A stretch of DNA of 64,000 bases from Pseudoruegeria sp. HB172150 (GCF_013184805.1 NZ_JAATNG010000002.1:372001-436000); one strand, 5' to 3'. Shown: positions 17,805-27,641, counted from the first letter of the stretch. The notes: generated by a model from the sequence alone, not told the origin. Program-made: numbers and translations.

Positions 17805-18751
17805 TCGGCCCCGTTCGCAGCCGGCACGATCACCTTGAGCCCGCCGGCATCCAGCCGGAACCGGAACGGGCCGCGCATGCGCCCGGTCTCGCCGTCCCGC
17901 ACGATGTGGCGATAGGGCTTGCCGGTGTCGATGGTGATCTCTTTCCCGGTCACCAGATCGAAATCGCGACCGCGCTGCATGCCCTTCGTCGCCAGCCGGA
18001 ACGCCCGCGTCAGAAGTTCCCAGCGCCCGGAGTCGCGCGACAGGAACACGGCCAGCTTGCCCTGTTCCACTTCTTTCGCGCCGTCCAGTTCGAACAGGTT
18101 CAGCTGGAACGGGCTGTTGCAGACGAAGACCAGAGACGTCTTCGTCCGCCGCGTCTCGCCATCGACGGTCAGGTCCACCTTCATCGGCTTGTAGAGTTTC
18201 ACAAGCGCCTTGATCACCGACCAGTAGGCCGCGACGCGGCTGCGGCCCCAGCTTTTGTAGGTCCGCTCGCGCTCGCGCCGGATCGTTGAATAGATGCCGA
18301 CGCTGGCATTGTTCAGGAAGATGCGGTCGTTGATCCAGCCGACATCGGTCGGTCTCGGCGTGCCGGTCGCAATCACCTCGACCGCGCCCTCGATATCCTC
18401 GGGGATCTCGAAGCTCCGGGCGAAGTAGTTGAACGTGCCTGCAGGTATGACACCAAGCGCTGTGTCCGTGCCCGCCAGCACCTCTGCGACGGTCGAGATC
18501 GTACCATCGCCGCCCGCGGCGATGACAGTGGCGCAGCCGCGCTCGACAGCCTTTTTCGCCAGCTCCTCGATGTCGCCGTCTTGCCCGACAAGTCCGATCT
18601 CCAGATCGCGCCCGTCCGCCTCGAACCGGCGTTTCAGGGCGTCGGCCACATCCTCGTTGCCGCGCTTGCCCGAATGCGGGTTGACGATGGCATAGGTCGT
18701 GCCGCCGACCCGGCTTGCAGTCTCTTCCGTCAGAATTGGTTCGTGTATCAT
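17801..18751 (-). CDS. Diacylglycerol kinase family lipid kinase
   Basis: A 316-residue protein of the DAGK catalytic-domain family (DgkB/YegS/sphingosine-kinase type). It has YAIVNPHSGKRG at the N-terminus, the nucleotide-binding AAGGDGTISTVAEVL near 75-90, then GVIPAGTFNYFAR. The C-terminal half is beta-rich, with FVCNSPFQLNLFEL. It should phosphorylate a lipid such as diacylglycerol, phosphatidylglycerol or a related alcohol at the membrane; the substrate is not determined. It is coupled to the phosphoesterase downstream. It is divergent from xsc with 173 bases between the starts. Confidence 0.9.
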   Translation of the reverse strand: MIHEPILTEETASRVGGTTYAIVNPHSGKRGNEDVADALKRRFEADGRDLEIGLVGQDGDIEELAKKAVERGCATVIAAGGDGTISTVAEVLAGTDTALGVIPAGTFNYFARSFEIPEDIEGAVEVIATGTPRPTDVGWINDRIFLNNASVGIYSTIRRERERTYKSWGRSRVAAYWSVIKALVKLYKPMKVDLTVDGETRRTKTSLVFVCNSPFQLNLFELDGAKEVEQGKLAVFLSRDSGRWELLTRAFRLATKGMQRGRDFDLVTGKEITIDTGKPYRHIVRDGETGRMRGPFRFRLDAGGLKVIVPAANGAE

Positions 18752-18924
18752 CGCTGTGTCCCTCGACGCGCATGTAACGCGCTTGATCGCGGTTTCGTTC
18801 CGCCCGCATTGCAGGTTTCCGCCTTTGCCCGACGCGCCGGGTGTCGATTCAAGGTTCCCTCGCGTGCCGCCTTCTGAAAGAAACGGAGCGTCTGGACAGC
18901 ATCGCCGTTGGGAGGGAACGCGCC

Positions 18925-20703
18925 ATGAAGATGACCACCGAAGAAGCCTTCGTCAAAACGCTGCAGCGGCACGGGATCGAGCATGCCTTCGGCATCATCG
19001 GCTCCGCCTTCATGCCCATTTCCGACCTGTTTCCCAAGGCCGGCATCACCTTCTGGGACTGCGCGCATGAGGGGTCCGGCGGCATGATGGCCGACGGCTA
19101 CACCCGCGCCACCGGCAAGGTGTCGATGATGATCGCGCAGAACGGCCCGGGCATCACCAACTTCGTGACGGCGGTGAAGACGGCCTACTGGAATCATTCG
19201 CCGGTTCTGCTGGTCACGCCGCAGGCGGCGAACAAGACAATCGGGCAGGGCGGGTTCCAGGAGGTCGAGCAGATGGCCGCCTTCAAGGACATGGTCGCCT
19301 ATCAGGAAGAGGTCCGCGACCCCACGCGCATTGCCGAGGTGCTGAACCGCGTCATCGTCAACGCTCGCCGCGCCTCTGCCCCGGCGCAGATCAACATCCC
19401 GCGCGACGTCTGGACCCAGGTCGTCGATATCGAGATTCCGGAACCGGTCGAATTCGAACGCCCCTCGGGCGGCGAGGCGGCGCTGGAGCAGGCGGCGGAG
19501 CTGCTGTCGAATGCGCGCTTCCCTGTGATCCTGAACGGCGCGGGTGTCATCCTCGGCGGTGCGATCTCCGACACCATCGCGCTGGCCGAGCGTCTCTCTG
19601 CCCCGGTCTGCGTCGGCTATCAGCACAACGACGCCTTCCCCGGTTCGCATCCGCTTTTCGCCGGACCGCTTGGCTATAACGGCTCGAAAGCGGGTATGGA
19701 GCTGATCTCCAAGGCCGACGTGGTGCTGGCGCTGGGCACCCGGCTGAATCCGTTCTCGACGCTGCCCGGCTATGGCATCGACTACTGGCCCAAGGACGCA
19801 AAGATCATCCAGGTCGACATCAACCCCGACCGCATCGGCCTGACCAAGAAGGTCTCCGTCGGCGTTGTCGGCGACGCCAGGAAGGTCTCGCAGGCGCTGC
19901 TGGCAAAGCTGTCCGGCACAGCGGGCGACGAGGGTCGCAAGGACCGCGAGGCCACCATCGCGCAGACGAAATCCGCCTGGGCGCAGCAGCTGTCCTCGAT
20001 GGATCACGAGGATGACGATCCCGGCACCACCTGGAACCAGCGCGCCCGCGACGCCAAGCCCGACTGGCTGTCCCCCCGCAAGGCGTGGCGCGCGATCCAG
20101 GCGGCGCTGCCGAAAGAGGCGATCATCTCTTCCGACATCGGCAACAACTGCGCCATCGGCAACGCCTATCCGTCCTTCGAGGCGGGGCGCAAATACCTTG
20201 CCCCCGGCCTCTTCGGCCCCTGCGGCTATGGCCTGCCCTCCATCATCGGCGCCAAGATCGGCTGCCCGGATACGCCGGTGGTCGGCTTCTCGGGCGACGG
20301 CGCCTTCGGGATCGCGGTGACGGAACTGACCGCCATCGGGCGCGAGGAATGGCCCGCGATCACGCAGATCGTCTTCCGCAACTACCAGTGGGGCGCCGAA
20401 AAGCGGAACTCGACCCTCTGGTACGCCGACAACTTCGTCGGGACCGAACTGGACGAGGGCGTGTCCTATGCCGGCATCGCCAATGCCTGCGGGCTGAAGG
20501 GCGTGATCGCGCGCACGATGGACGAACTTACAGGCGCGCTCGACCGGGCGATCCGCGACCAGATGGAGAACGGGATCACCACGCTGATCGAGGTGATGAT
20601 CAACCAGGAACTGGGAGAGCCGTTCCGCCGCGACGCGATGAAGACGCCGGTCGAGGTCGCGGGGATCAGCGCCGCCGACATGCGGCCGCAACGAACCGCC
20701 TGA
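18925..20703 (+). CDS. xsc: Sulfoacetaldehyde acetyltransferase
   Basis: A ThDP-dependent enzyme of 592 residues converting sulfoacetaldehyde plus phosphate into acetyl-phosphate and sulfite. This is the desulfonating step in degradation of taurine, isethionate and other C2 sulfonates. The catalytic Glu is E49 in CAHEGSGG. The ThDP/Mg motif starts GDGAFG at about 457 and continues to FRNYQWGAEKRNST, a run characteristic of Xsc among acetolactate synthase-like enzymes. The start at 18925 follows GGGAGG at a good distance. The neighbouring pta and ackA fit exactly, since they process acetyl-phosphate. No sulfonate transaminase, dehydrogenase or transporter is in the window. Confidence 0.93.
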   Translation: MKMTTEEAFVKTLQRHGIEHAFGIIGSAFMPISDLFPKAGITFWDCAHEGSGGMMADGYTRATGKVSMMIAQNGPGITNFVTAVKTAYWNHSPVLLVTPQAANKTIGQGGFQEVEQMAAFKDMVAYQEEVRDPTRIAEVLNRVIVNARRASAPAQINIPRDVWTQVVDIEIPEPVEFERPSGGEAALEQAAELLSNARFPVILNGAGVILGGAISDTIALAERLSAPVCVGYQHNDAFPGSHPLFAGPLGYNGSKAGMELISKADVVLALGTRLNPFSTLPGYGIDYWPKDAKIIQVDINPDRIGLTKKVSVGVVGDARKVSQALLAKLSGTAGDEGRKDREATIAQTKSAWAQQLSSMDHEDDDPGTTWNQRARDAKPDWLSPRKAWRAIQAALPKEAIISSDIGNNCAIGNAYPSFEAGRKYLAPGLFGPCGYGLPSIIGAKIGCPDTPVVGFSGDGAFGIAVTELTAIGREEWPAITQIVFRNYQWGAEKRNSTLWYADNFVGTELDEGVSYAGIANACGLKGVIARTMDELTGALDRAIRDQMENGITTLIEVMINQELGEPFRRDAMKTPVEVAGISAADMRPQRTA

Positions 20704-20749
20704 TCCTGCGGCATCTTCGCCGCTGACCTCACGTGACACGGGGATTTCC

Positions 20750-20770
20750 ACGGGCGCCGCTGGCGCCCGT
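20750..20770 (+). terminator. Hairpin between xsc and pta
   Basis: ACGGGCGCC, loop GCT, GGCGCCCGT forms a perfect nine-base-pair stem, followed by CGTTATT. The T run is poor, so it may be a partial terminator or a stabiliser of the xsc mRNA rather than a full stop of transcription. Confidence 0.5.
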
Positions 20771-20825
20771 CGTTATTGCGTGATCTTTTCGCGGCAAGCA
20801 TTACCCGGACGAGATTGGAGACGTG

Positions 20826-21761
20826 ATGTCAGACCGTTACCCGTTTCTTTCAGAAATTGAGCCAGAGGTGCCGCAGACCCTGCTGAAACAGGCGCAGGGC
20901 ATGCCTTGCCCGCGCGTGGCGCTGGTCAATGCCGGTGCGCCGCAGCCGCTGGACGGGATCCGGGAAGCGGCAGAGGCCGGTCTGGCCGAGCCGATCCTGA
21001 TCGGCGATCCTGCCAAGGTCGCCGAGGCGGCCGAGGAGATCGGCTATGACATCAGCCCTTTCCGGATCATCGACGCGCCCCGCGCCGGGGCGTCGGTGGT
21101 GGCCGCAGAGCTGGCCCGCAACGGCGAGGCCGACGCGATCATGAAAGGGCAGATCCACACCTCCACCTTCCTGAAGGGCCTGCTGCCGTCGAAGGCGGGG
21201 CTGCGCGACAGGGATGCGCGCTGCGGCCACGTCTTTCACATCACAGCGCCGGGCAGCGACCGGCCGCTGCTGCTGACCGACGCGGCGCTGAACGTGGACC
21301 CGGACATCGCGGTGCGGCAGGCCTGCCTGACCCACGCCGTGCGCCTGTCCGAGGCGCTGGGAAATCCGCGCCCGAAGGCGGCGCTGCTGGCGCCGACGGA
21401 GGACCCGATCCCCTCGGTCCTGAACACGATGGAAAGCGCGGCCATCGCCACCTGGGCGCGGGATCACCTGCAGGATGCCGACGTGGCCGGGCCTATCGCG
21501 ATGGACCTGATCCTGTCGAAGGAAGCCGCACGGATCAAAGGCTATGACAGCCCTGTCGCGGGCGACGCCGATATCATCCTGACCCCGAACATCACCACCG
21601 GGAACGCCGTCTTCAAGCTGATGGTGCTTGGCATGGGCTGCTGCGCCGGCGGCGTGGTGATGGGCGCCAAGGTGCCGATCCTGCTGACCTCGCGCAGCCA
21701 GGGCGCCTCTGCCCGCATCGCCTCCGCCGCCCTGGGGGTCATCGTCGCGGGAATTACGTGA
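20826..21761 (+). CDS. pta: Phosphate acetyltransferase (Pta/PtaB type)
   Basis: A 311-residue enzyme of the phosphate acetyl/butyryltransferase family, interconverting acetyl-phosphate and acetyl-CoA. Motifs seen are ADAIMKGQIHTSTFLKG, LLLTDAALNVDPD, MESAAIATWARD and GADIILTPNI-like text (GDADIILTPNITTGN). It is the short form lacking the regulatory N-terminal domains of E. coli Pta. The start is ATG 20826; a GTG three bases earlier is possible. It sits between xsc and ackA. The TGA overlaps the ackA ATG, so translation is coupled. Together they drain acetyl-phosphate from the Xsc reaction. Confidence 0.92.
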   Translation: MSDRYPFLSEIEPEVPQTLLKQAQGMPCPRVALVNAGAPQPLDGIREAAEAGLAEPILIGDPAKVAEAAEEIGYDISPFRIIDAPRAGASVVAAELARNGEADAIMKGQIHTSTFLKGLLPSKAGLRDRDARCGHVFHITAPGSDRPLLLTDAALNVDPDIAVRQACLTHAVRLSEALGNPRPKAALLAPTEDPIPSVLNTMESAAIATWARDHLQDADVAGPIAMDLILSKEAARIKGYDSPVAGDADIILTPNITTGNAVFKLMVLGMGCCAGGVVMGAKVPILLTSRSQGASARIASAALGVIVAGIT

Positions 21762-22825
21762 TGCTGCTGGTCGTCAACACCGGGTCGTCCTCGATCAAGA
21801 CCGCCGTCTTCCGGGAGGATCTGTCCGAGGCGATCGCGGGCCGCATCACCGGCATCGGCACCTCCACCGGGGCGGAGCTGAAGCTGGGCGACACGCGGCA
21901 CGCGGTCTATGCCCCCGATCACCATGCCGCCTTCGCCGCGCTTTTCGCGGCGCTGCAGAACGCCGGGATCGACGATATCGTCGCGGCGGGCCATCGCATC
22001 GTGCATGGCGGCACCGCCGCCACCGCGCCCGCACGCCTGACAGACGAGGTGATCGGCATCATCGAAGCGAACATCCCGCTTGCGCCGCTGCACAACCCGC
22101 CGGGCCTTGCCGGCATCCGCGCCATGGCCGCCGCGCGGCCCGACCTGCCGCAATATGCCAGCTTCGACACCGCGTTCCACGCCGGGCAGGACCCGCTGAT
22201 CACCAGCTACGCGATCCCCGCGCAGTACCGCGACGCGGGCATCCGCCGCTACGGTTTCCACGGGCTCAGCTATGCCGGGATGGTGGCGCAGTTCGGCGAC
22301 GCGCTGCCGGAACGCCTGCTGGCCATGCATCTGGGCGCTGGCGTCAGCCTCTGCGCGATCCGGAACGGACAGTCCTGCGCCACGACGATGGGCTACTCGC
22401 CGCTCTCCGGTCCGACGATGGCCACGCGGTCTGGCGATATCGACGGCATGGCGGTGCTGCGCATGGCGCGGGAACTGGGCATCGACGAGGCCGAACGGGT
22501 GCTGAACAAGGAGTCCGGCCTGCGCGCGCTGGGCGGCCATGCCGACATGCAGGCGCTGATGGCAGAGGGCACGGAGGAGGCGAAATTCGCCATCGCGCAT
22601 TTCGTGACCTCCATCGCCCGTCAGGCCGGCGGCCTGATCTCTGTGATGGGCGGAGTCGACGCCGTGGCCTACACCGGCGGTATCGGCGAGAATTCGGCCG
22701 AGATCCGGCAGATGATCATGGACAAGCTGGCGTGGCTCGGTGCTCTCGAGGTCCACATCATCCCGGCGGAAGAGGAAAAGCAGATCGCCCGGGACGCCTA
22801 CGCGGTGATCGCGCGAGGCGAATAG
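21761..22825 (+). CDS. ackA: Acetate kinase
   Basis: An enzyme of the ASKHA fold, 354 residues, converting acetyl-phosphate and ADP to acetate and ATP. The N-terminal VVNTGSSSIKTAVF is the family phosphate-binding start. HGGTAATAPA, YASFDTAFHAG, YGFHGLSYA and AMHLGAGVSLCAI follow, and AYTGGIGENSAEIR near the end carries the conserved catalytic region. It is shorter than the usual 390-400 residues; the trimming seems spread through loops, not a truncation. The start ATG overlaps the pta stop. It allows ATP gain from sulfonate carbon, or activation of acetate. Confidence 0.92.
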   Translation: MLLVVNTGSSSIKTAVFREDLSEAIAGRITGIGTSTGAELKLGDTRHAVYAPDHHAAFAALFAALQNAGIDDIVAAGHRIVHGGTAATAPARLTDEVIGIIEANIPLAPLHNPPGLAGIRAMAAARPDLPQYASFDTAFHAGQDPLITSYAIPAQYRDAGIRRYGFHGLSYAGMVAQFGDALPERLLAMHLGAGVSLCAIRNGQSCATTMGYSPLSGPTMATRSGDIDGMAVLRMARELGIDEAERVLNKESGLRALGGHADMQALMAEGTEEAKFAIAHFVTSIARQAGGLISVMGGVDAVAYTGGIGENSAEIRQMIMDKLAWLGALEVHIIPAEEEKQIARDAYAVIARGE

Positions 22826-22831
22826 GGCCGG

Positions 22832-23263
22832 TCAGCCGTCGAAGAACAGCTCCGCGTATCCGGTGCGCGGATCGTCTCGGCGCGTGAAGGTAACAGCATC
22901 GGTCAGCCCCAGCACCACCTCCACCGTCGTCCTGACCACCGATCCGGCCAGCAGGTGCCCGGCGGTCATCCGACCTTCGGCATCCGAGACCGCCACATGC
23001 AAATGCGGACCGTCGACCGACAGCGTTCCCGACAGCGCGACGATCTCCAGCGGCCCCGCCACTTCCAGCGCATCGTCCCGCCCCGCCGGCCGCAGCCGCG
23101 CCGAGGTCAGGCTGCCGACACAGGCGGCCACGAATCCCGCTGTCTCCGGCTGCGCCGCGAACACCGTTTCCAGCCGCCCGCGCAGGTCCTCGCCCGGCAG
23201 CATCCGCAGAGCCAGAAACCGTGTCGCGCCGCCCGGCCAGCCGCATGTCAGATCATCGTTCAT
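22832..23263 (-). CDS. PPC/DUF296 domain protein
   Basis: A 143-residue protein that fits the PPC (plants and prokaryotes conserved, DUF296) fold. It has FLALRMLPGEDLRGRLE at the front, a central ACVGSLTSARLR, then LSGTLSVDGPHLHVAVSDAEGRMTAGHLL (HLHVAVSD is the family hallmark), and a final VEVVLGL. Bacterial members form trimers and their role is poorly known; some have been linked to DNA binding. The start at 23263 gives MNDDLTCGWPGG. It is convergent with ackA, six bases apart, and divergent from the thioesterase gene. Confidence 0.82.
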   Translation of the reverse strand: MNDDLTCGWPGGATRFLALRMLPGEDLRGRLETVFAAQPETAGFVAACVGSLTSARLRPAGRDDALEVAGPLEIVALSGTLSVDGPHLHVAVSDAEGRMTAGHLLAGSVVRTTVEVVLGLTDAVTFTRRDDPRTGYAELFFDG

Positions 23264-23365
23264 GCCCGCCAGCCTGACCCGGGGCCCATCCGCGTGCAAG
23301 CCGCCCGTTTGCCTTTGCCCGCCAAGCCTGCAAGATGCCGGCAACAGAGAAAAGGAACGCGCCGA

Positions 23366-23815
23366 ATGACCCATGACAGTCCGCAATCAGGGGCCGGAGA
23401 CCTGCCGGGCGTCGACCCGGCCGTCGCGGAGGAGCCGTCTCCGATGCTGGCCCGGCTTGGATGCCGCGTGACCGGCTGGGCCGAAGGCTACGCGCGCGTC
23501 GAACAGGAGATCGTCGCCCATATCATGAACCGTTACGGCATTCCGCACGGCGGCATCTACGCGGTGCTGCTGGACACCGCGATGGGCCATGCGGGCGCCT
23601 ATACCGGCGACCCGGACCGCAAGCAGCTGACCATGACACTGTCGATGACCACGAATTTCGTGTCGCGCCCGAAAGGCACCCGGCTGATCGCAGAGGGACG
23701 GCGGACCAGCGGCGGCCGGTCCACCTATTTCGCCGAGGCCGAGGTGCGGGACGAAACAGGTGAGCTGTGCGCCACCGGCACGGGGGTTTTCCGGTACAGA
23801 AAAGGCGCGGCCTGA
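23366..23815 (+). CDS. PaaI family hot-dog thioesterase
   Basis: A 149-residue hot-dog fold thioesterase of the PaaI group, which hydrolyses acyl- or aryl-CoA thioesters. The catalytic segment is RYGIPHGGIYAVLLDTAMGHAG at about residues 57-78, with the HGG turn and the Asp on the central helix. A conserved-type strand follows (LTMTLSMTTNFV). The location beside an aromatic degradation cluster suggests a housekeeping role in clearing dead-end CoA esters, though nothing in the cluster itself needs CoA. It is convergent with ligC, and a hairpin overlaps its stop codon. Confidence 0.85.
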   Translation: MTHDSPQSGAGDLPGVDPAVAEEPSPMLARLGCRVTGWAEGYARVEQEIVAHIMNRYGIPHGGIYAVLLDTAMGHAGAYTGDPDRKQLTMTLSMTTNFVSRPKGTRLIAEGRRTSGGRSTYFAEAEVRDETGELCATGTGVFRYRKGAA

Positions 23816-23829
23816 CCCGGCCGCGCCTT
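23798..23829 (-). terminator. Bidirectional-type terminator between thioesterase and ligC
   Basis: AAGGCGCGGCC (23802-23812) pairs with GGCCGCGCCTT (23819-23829), eleven base pairs with a six-base loop. On the minus strand the stem is followed by TTTTCTG, giving a proper terminator for ligC. On the plus strand the T run is short. Confidence 0.75.
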
Positions 23830-23852
23830 CGCGTTCCAGAATTCGAAGCGTT

Positions 23853-24797
23853 CTAGCCGAACGACTTTTCGATCTTGTCCAGCGTCTGCATCGCCGACAG
23901 CACGTCATGGACCGACGAGTTGGGTTCGCGCCCTTCCTGGATCGCCGAGATGAACTCGCGGTCGATCAGCTCGATGCCGTTGTTCGACACCGCCACATCC
24001 GACAGGTCGATCTTGTTCATGTTGCCGTCGAACAGGTCGTCGTAGTTGGCGATGTAGGTGCCGTTGTCGCAGATGTAGCGGAAGAAGGTGCCGAACGGCC
24101 CGTCGTTGTTGAAGGACAGCGACAGCGTGCAGATCGCGCCATCCTCGGCCTTCATGCCGATGGCCATGTCCATGGCGATGCCCAGTTCCGGGTGATGCGG
24201 ACCTTCAAGGCCGAAGGCCTCCTTGGCCTGTCCGCCGGTCTGGTACTGGAACAGGTCGACCGTGTGGCAGGCATGGTGCCACAACAGGTGGTCGGTCCAG
24301 CTCCGCGCTTCGCCCTTGGCATTGGTGTTGGTGCGGCGGAAGAAGTAGGTCTGAACATCCATCTGCTGGATCTTCAGCTCGCCCGCCGTGATCTTGTTGT
24401 GGATCCACTGGTGCGAGGGGTTGAAGCGGCGCACCTGTCCGGCCATGGCCAGAACGCCGGTTTCCTTCTGCACCTTGCAGATCGCCTCGGAGTCGGCCAG
24501 CGAGTCGGCCATCGGGATCTCGATCAGCACCGGCTTGCCGGCCTTCATGCAGGCGATGGCCTGCTCGGCATGGATCTGCGTCGGCGTGGCGAGGATCACG
24601 GCGTCGACATCGTCGCGGGCCAGGCATTCGTCCAGCGTGGTCGCGGCATGTCCGATGCCGCGCTCGGCGGCGAAGCTTTCGATCTTGTCCTTGCTGGGCC
24701 CCATGACAGAGGTCACTTCGACCTCGTCGATGGCGCTCAGGGCGTCGAGGTGCTTCATCCCGAAGGCGCCGTAGGCCCCGGCTACACAGATACGCAT
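23853..24797 (-). CDS. ligC: 4-carboxy-2-hydroxymuconate-6-semialdehyde dehydrogenase (LigC)
   Basis: An NAD(P)-dependent oxidoreductase of the Gfo/Idh/MocA fold, 314 residues, oxidising the ring-cleavage product of protocatechuate to 2-pyrone-4,6-dicarboxylate. The Rossmann start is MRICVAGAYGAFGMKHLDAL. The family EKP triad reads EIPMADSLADS here (ATPTQIHAEQA and KPVLIEIP), and HHACHTVDLFQYQTGG marks the active-site His region. It is the third gene of ligA-ligB-ligC. General oxidoreductases of this fold are many, but the LigAB context and the sequence pattern support LigC. A strong hairpin separates it from ligB. Confidence 0.88.
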   Translation of the reverse strand: MRICVAGAYGAFGMKHLDALSAIDEVEVTSVMGPSKDKIESFAAERGIGHAATTLDECLARDDVDAVILATPTQIHAEQAIACMKAGKPVLIEIPMADSLADSEAICKVQKETGVLAMAGQVRRFNPSHQWIHNKITAGELKIQQMDVQTYFFRRTNTNAKGEARSWTDHLLWHHACHTVDLFQYQTGGQAKEAFGLEGPHHPELGIAMDMAIGMKAEDGAICTLSLSFNNDGPFGTFFRYICDNGTYIANYDDLFDGNMNKIDLSDVAVSNNGIELIDREFISAIQEGREPNSSVHDVLSAMQTLDKIEKSFG

Positions 24798-24860
24798 TGA
24801 CTGTCCTCCTCGTCGGTCTCAGGCGGAGTTGCTATGGGCCGCATTGAAGCGGCAAAACCG

Positions 24861-24888
24861 GAAGCGCCGCGATCTCTCGCGGCGCTTC
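24861..24888 (-). terminator. Hairpin between ligB and ligC
   Basis: GAAGCGCCGCGA and TCGCGGCGCTTC form a perfect twelve-base-pair stem with a TCTC loop in the 106-base gap between ligB and ligC. Read with the genes (minus strand), the stem is followed by CGGTTTTGCC, a weak T run. It could attenuate ligC or protect the ligAB mRNA. Confidence 0.55.
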
Positions 24889-24903
24889 TCGTCCGTGCCG
24901 CGA

Positions 24904-26150
<1,247 letters not shown>

Positions 26151-26337
26151 CCCTTCCTCCATGGGTTACGTGCCGCCGCCCGGGCACCCGGGATCTGCTT
26201 TACATATGTGTCGCAATACCGGGTTCGGACAACCCGTTGCGACCGTCTGCGCATGCAGGCGGCGGCTTCTGTTCGCTGTTACCGCGCCTTCCTATCACCC
26301 AGCGGACAGAGATCGGAATTCGAATCCCCCGGATGAT

Positions 26338-26352
26338 ATTGGAAAAAGCTAT
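26338..26352 (-). promoter_or_regulatory. Candidate LysR-type site upstream of ligABC
   Basis: On the minus strand the sequence is ATAGCTTTTTCCAAT, resembling the site between lysR and galB (ATAAGTTTTGTCTAT), with 10 of 15 positions equal. It overlaps the lysR stop codon and lies about 190 bases before ligA. Weak evidence by itself. Confidence 0.3.
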
Positions 26353-27590
26353 ACTGCATGTGCGCGCCTGTCTCTGTCCACGGTCCCCGGCCGGCTGAAT
26401 TCGCGCAGATATCCGATGAATTCCGCCTGCGCGTCGGTCGGCCGCCAGCCGGTGCGATAGGTCAGCCCGATGGCACGGGCGTTTCGCACCAGCTTGATCG
26501 GCAGCGGCAGGATATCGCCCGCCGCCTCCTCGGCGCTGATCTGGTGGCGCGAGATGATCGAGACATAGGGACCCTGCGCCAGCATCCCGCGCAGGAAAAC
26601 CAGCGAGGAAGACACGACACGCACCGGCGTGATCGGGCGATCCTGAATCCGCAGGGTCTCGAACAGGTAGCTTCCGGCGGGCGTGTCCTTGGGCGGCGCC
26701 ACCCACGGATAGTCGAGCGTGTCCTCAACCGTCGGGTTTTCCATGGAAAACAGTGGGTGCGAGGGGTGCGCGACAATGGCGAGATCGTCGATGAACAGTT
26801 CCTCCTGTGTCACGTCCTCTGCCGGAACCGGATCGCGCAGGGCGCCGATGATGCAGTCGACATCGCCTTCACGCAGGCCGCGCAGCAATTGCGGGTATCG
26901 CCCGTCGACGACACGGATCTGGATGCCAAGCTGCGCCCGCACCATCGCGTTGACCGCCTGCGGTACGATGGTTGTGCGCGCCAGCGGCAGGCTGCCCAGC
27001 GTGAAGGTGCCGCCCTGGCCGCCGGTGGCGCGGCCGACCTCCTCGATCCCCTGCCGGATTTCGGCCTGCGCCAGCTTTGCCCCGCGGGCAAAGGCCTGCG
27101 CCGCGGCGGTCAGTTCCACCCCGACCGCAGTTGCGGTGAAAAAGGAAAGCCCCGCAAGGGCTTCGAGGTTGCGCGCCGCGCGGTGGATGGTTGGTTGCGA
27201 CACGTTCAGCTCGCGCGCCGCCAGGGTGAAGCTGCCGGAATTCGCGATCGCGATAAGGGCGCGCAGCTGTGCCGCCGTTACCATCCTGTCGAACCCGTCG
27301 CGACGGCTTTCGTTGCGGCCGGTCTTCAGCGCCGTGCGCGCGCCGCGCTCCAGATGATCCAGCGCTTCCTCTACCCGTGCGGCGAATAGCGCGCCCGCTT
27401 CGGTCGGCGTCAGTGCCCTTGCGCGGCGGATCAGAAGCGGTGTGCCAAGGTCGTCCTCCAGCCCCGAAATCGCCTGCGTCGCGGCCGGCTGCGACAGGTG
27501 GCACCGCGCCGCCGCCAGCGAGACCGAGCCCGAGCGCACCGCCTCGGAAAACACGCGCATGTGCCGGATATTCGGGAAATCGGAGGTCAA
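26349..27590 (-). CDS. LysR family regulator with two N-terminal HTH regions
   Basis: A LysR-type regulator of about 413 residues, roughly 100 longer than usual. The extra length is a second DNA-binding region. Residues 10-70 read as one LysR HTH (AVRSGSVSLAAARCHLSQPAAT with DDLGTPLLIRR) and residues 105-165 as another (AAQLRALIAIANSGSFTLAAREL with VSQPTIHRAARNLE). The effector domain follows (GTFTLGSLPLARTTIVP onward). I start at TTG 27590 (MTSDFPNIRHM); ATG 27560 is an alternative. It lies between ligABC and the divergent galB-ligK-galD-ligI genes, so it is the likely pathway regulator. Similar tandem-HTH LysR proteins occur in some alphaproteobacteria. Confidence 0.82.
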   Translation of the reverse strand: MTSDFPNIRHMRVFSEAVRSGSVSLAAARCHLSQPAATQAISGLEDDLGTPLLIRRARALTPTEAGALFAARVEEALDHLERGARTALKTGRNESRRDGFDRMVTAAQLRALIAIANSGSFTLAARELNVSQPTIHRAARNLEALAGLSFFTATAVGVELTAAAQAFARGAKLAQAEIRQGIEEVGRATGGQGGTFTLGSLPLARTTIVPQAVNAMVRAQLGIQIRVVDGRYPQLLRGLREGDVDCIIGALRDPVPAEDVTQEELFIDDLAIVAHPSHPLFSMENPTVEDTLDYPWVAPPKDTPAGSYLFETLRIQDRPITPVRVVSSSLVFLRGMLAQGPYVSIISRHQISAEEAAGDILPLPIKLVRNARAIGLTYRTGWRPTDAQAEFIGYLREFSRPGTVDRDRRAHAV

Positions 27591-27641
27591 GGAAACGTTA
27601 ACCTTTTCTGGCTTTGCGAGGACTGGCGTATTGGCGGGGGT

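Noticed and set aside
18748-20751. 667-codon minus-strand frame
   Set aside because: Antisense to xsc, whose plus-strand protein has full ThDP-enzyme motifs.
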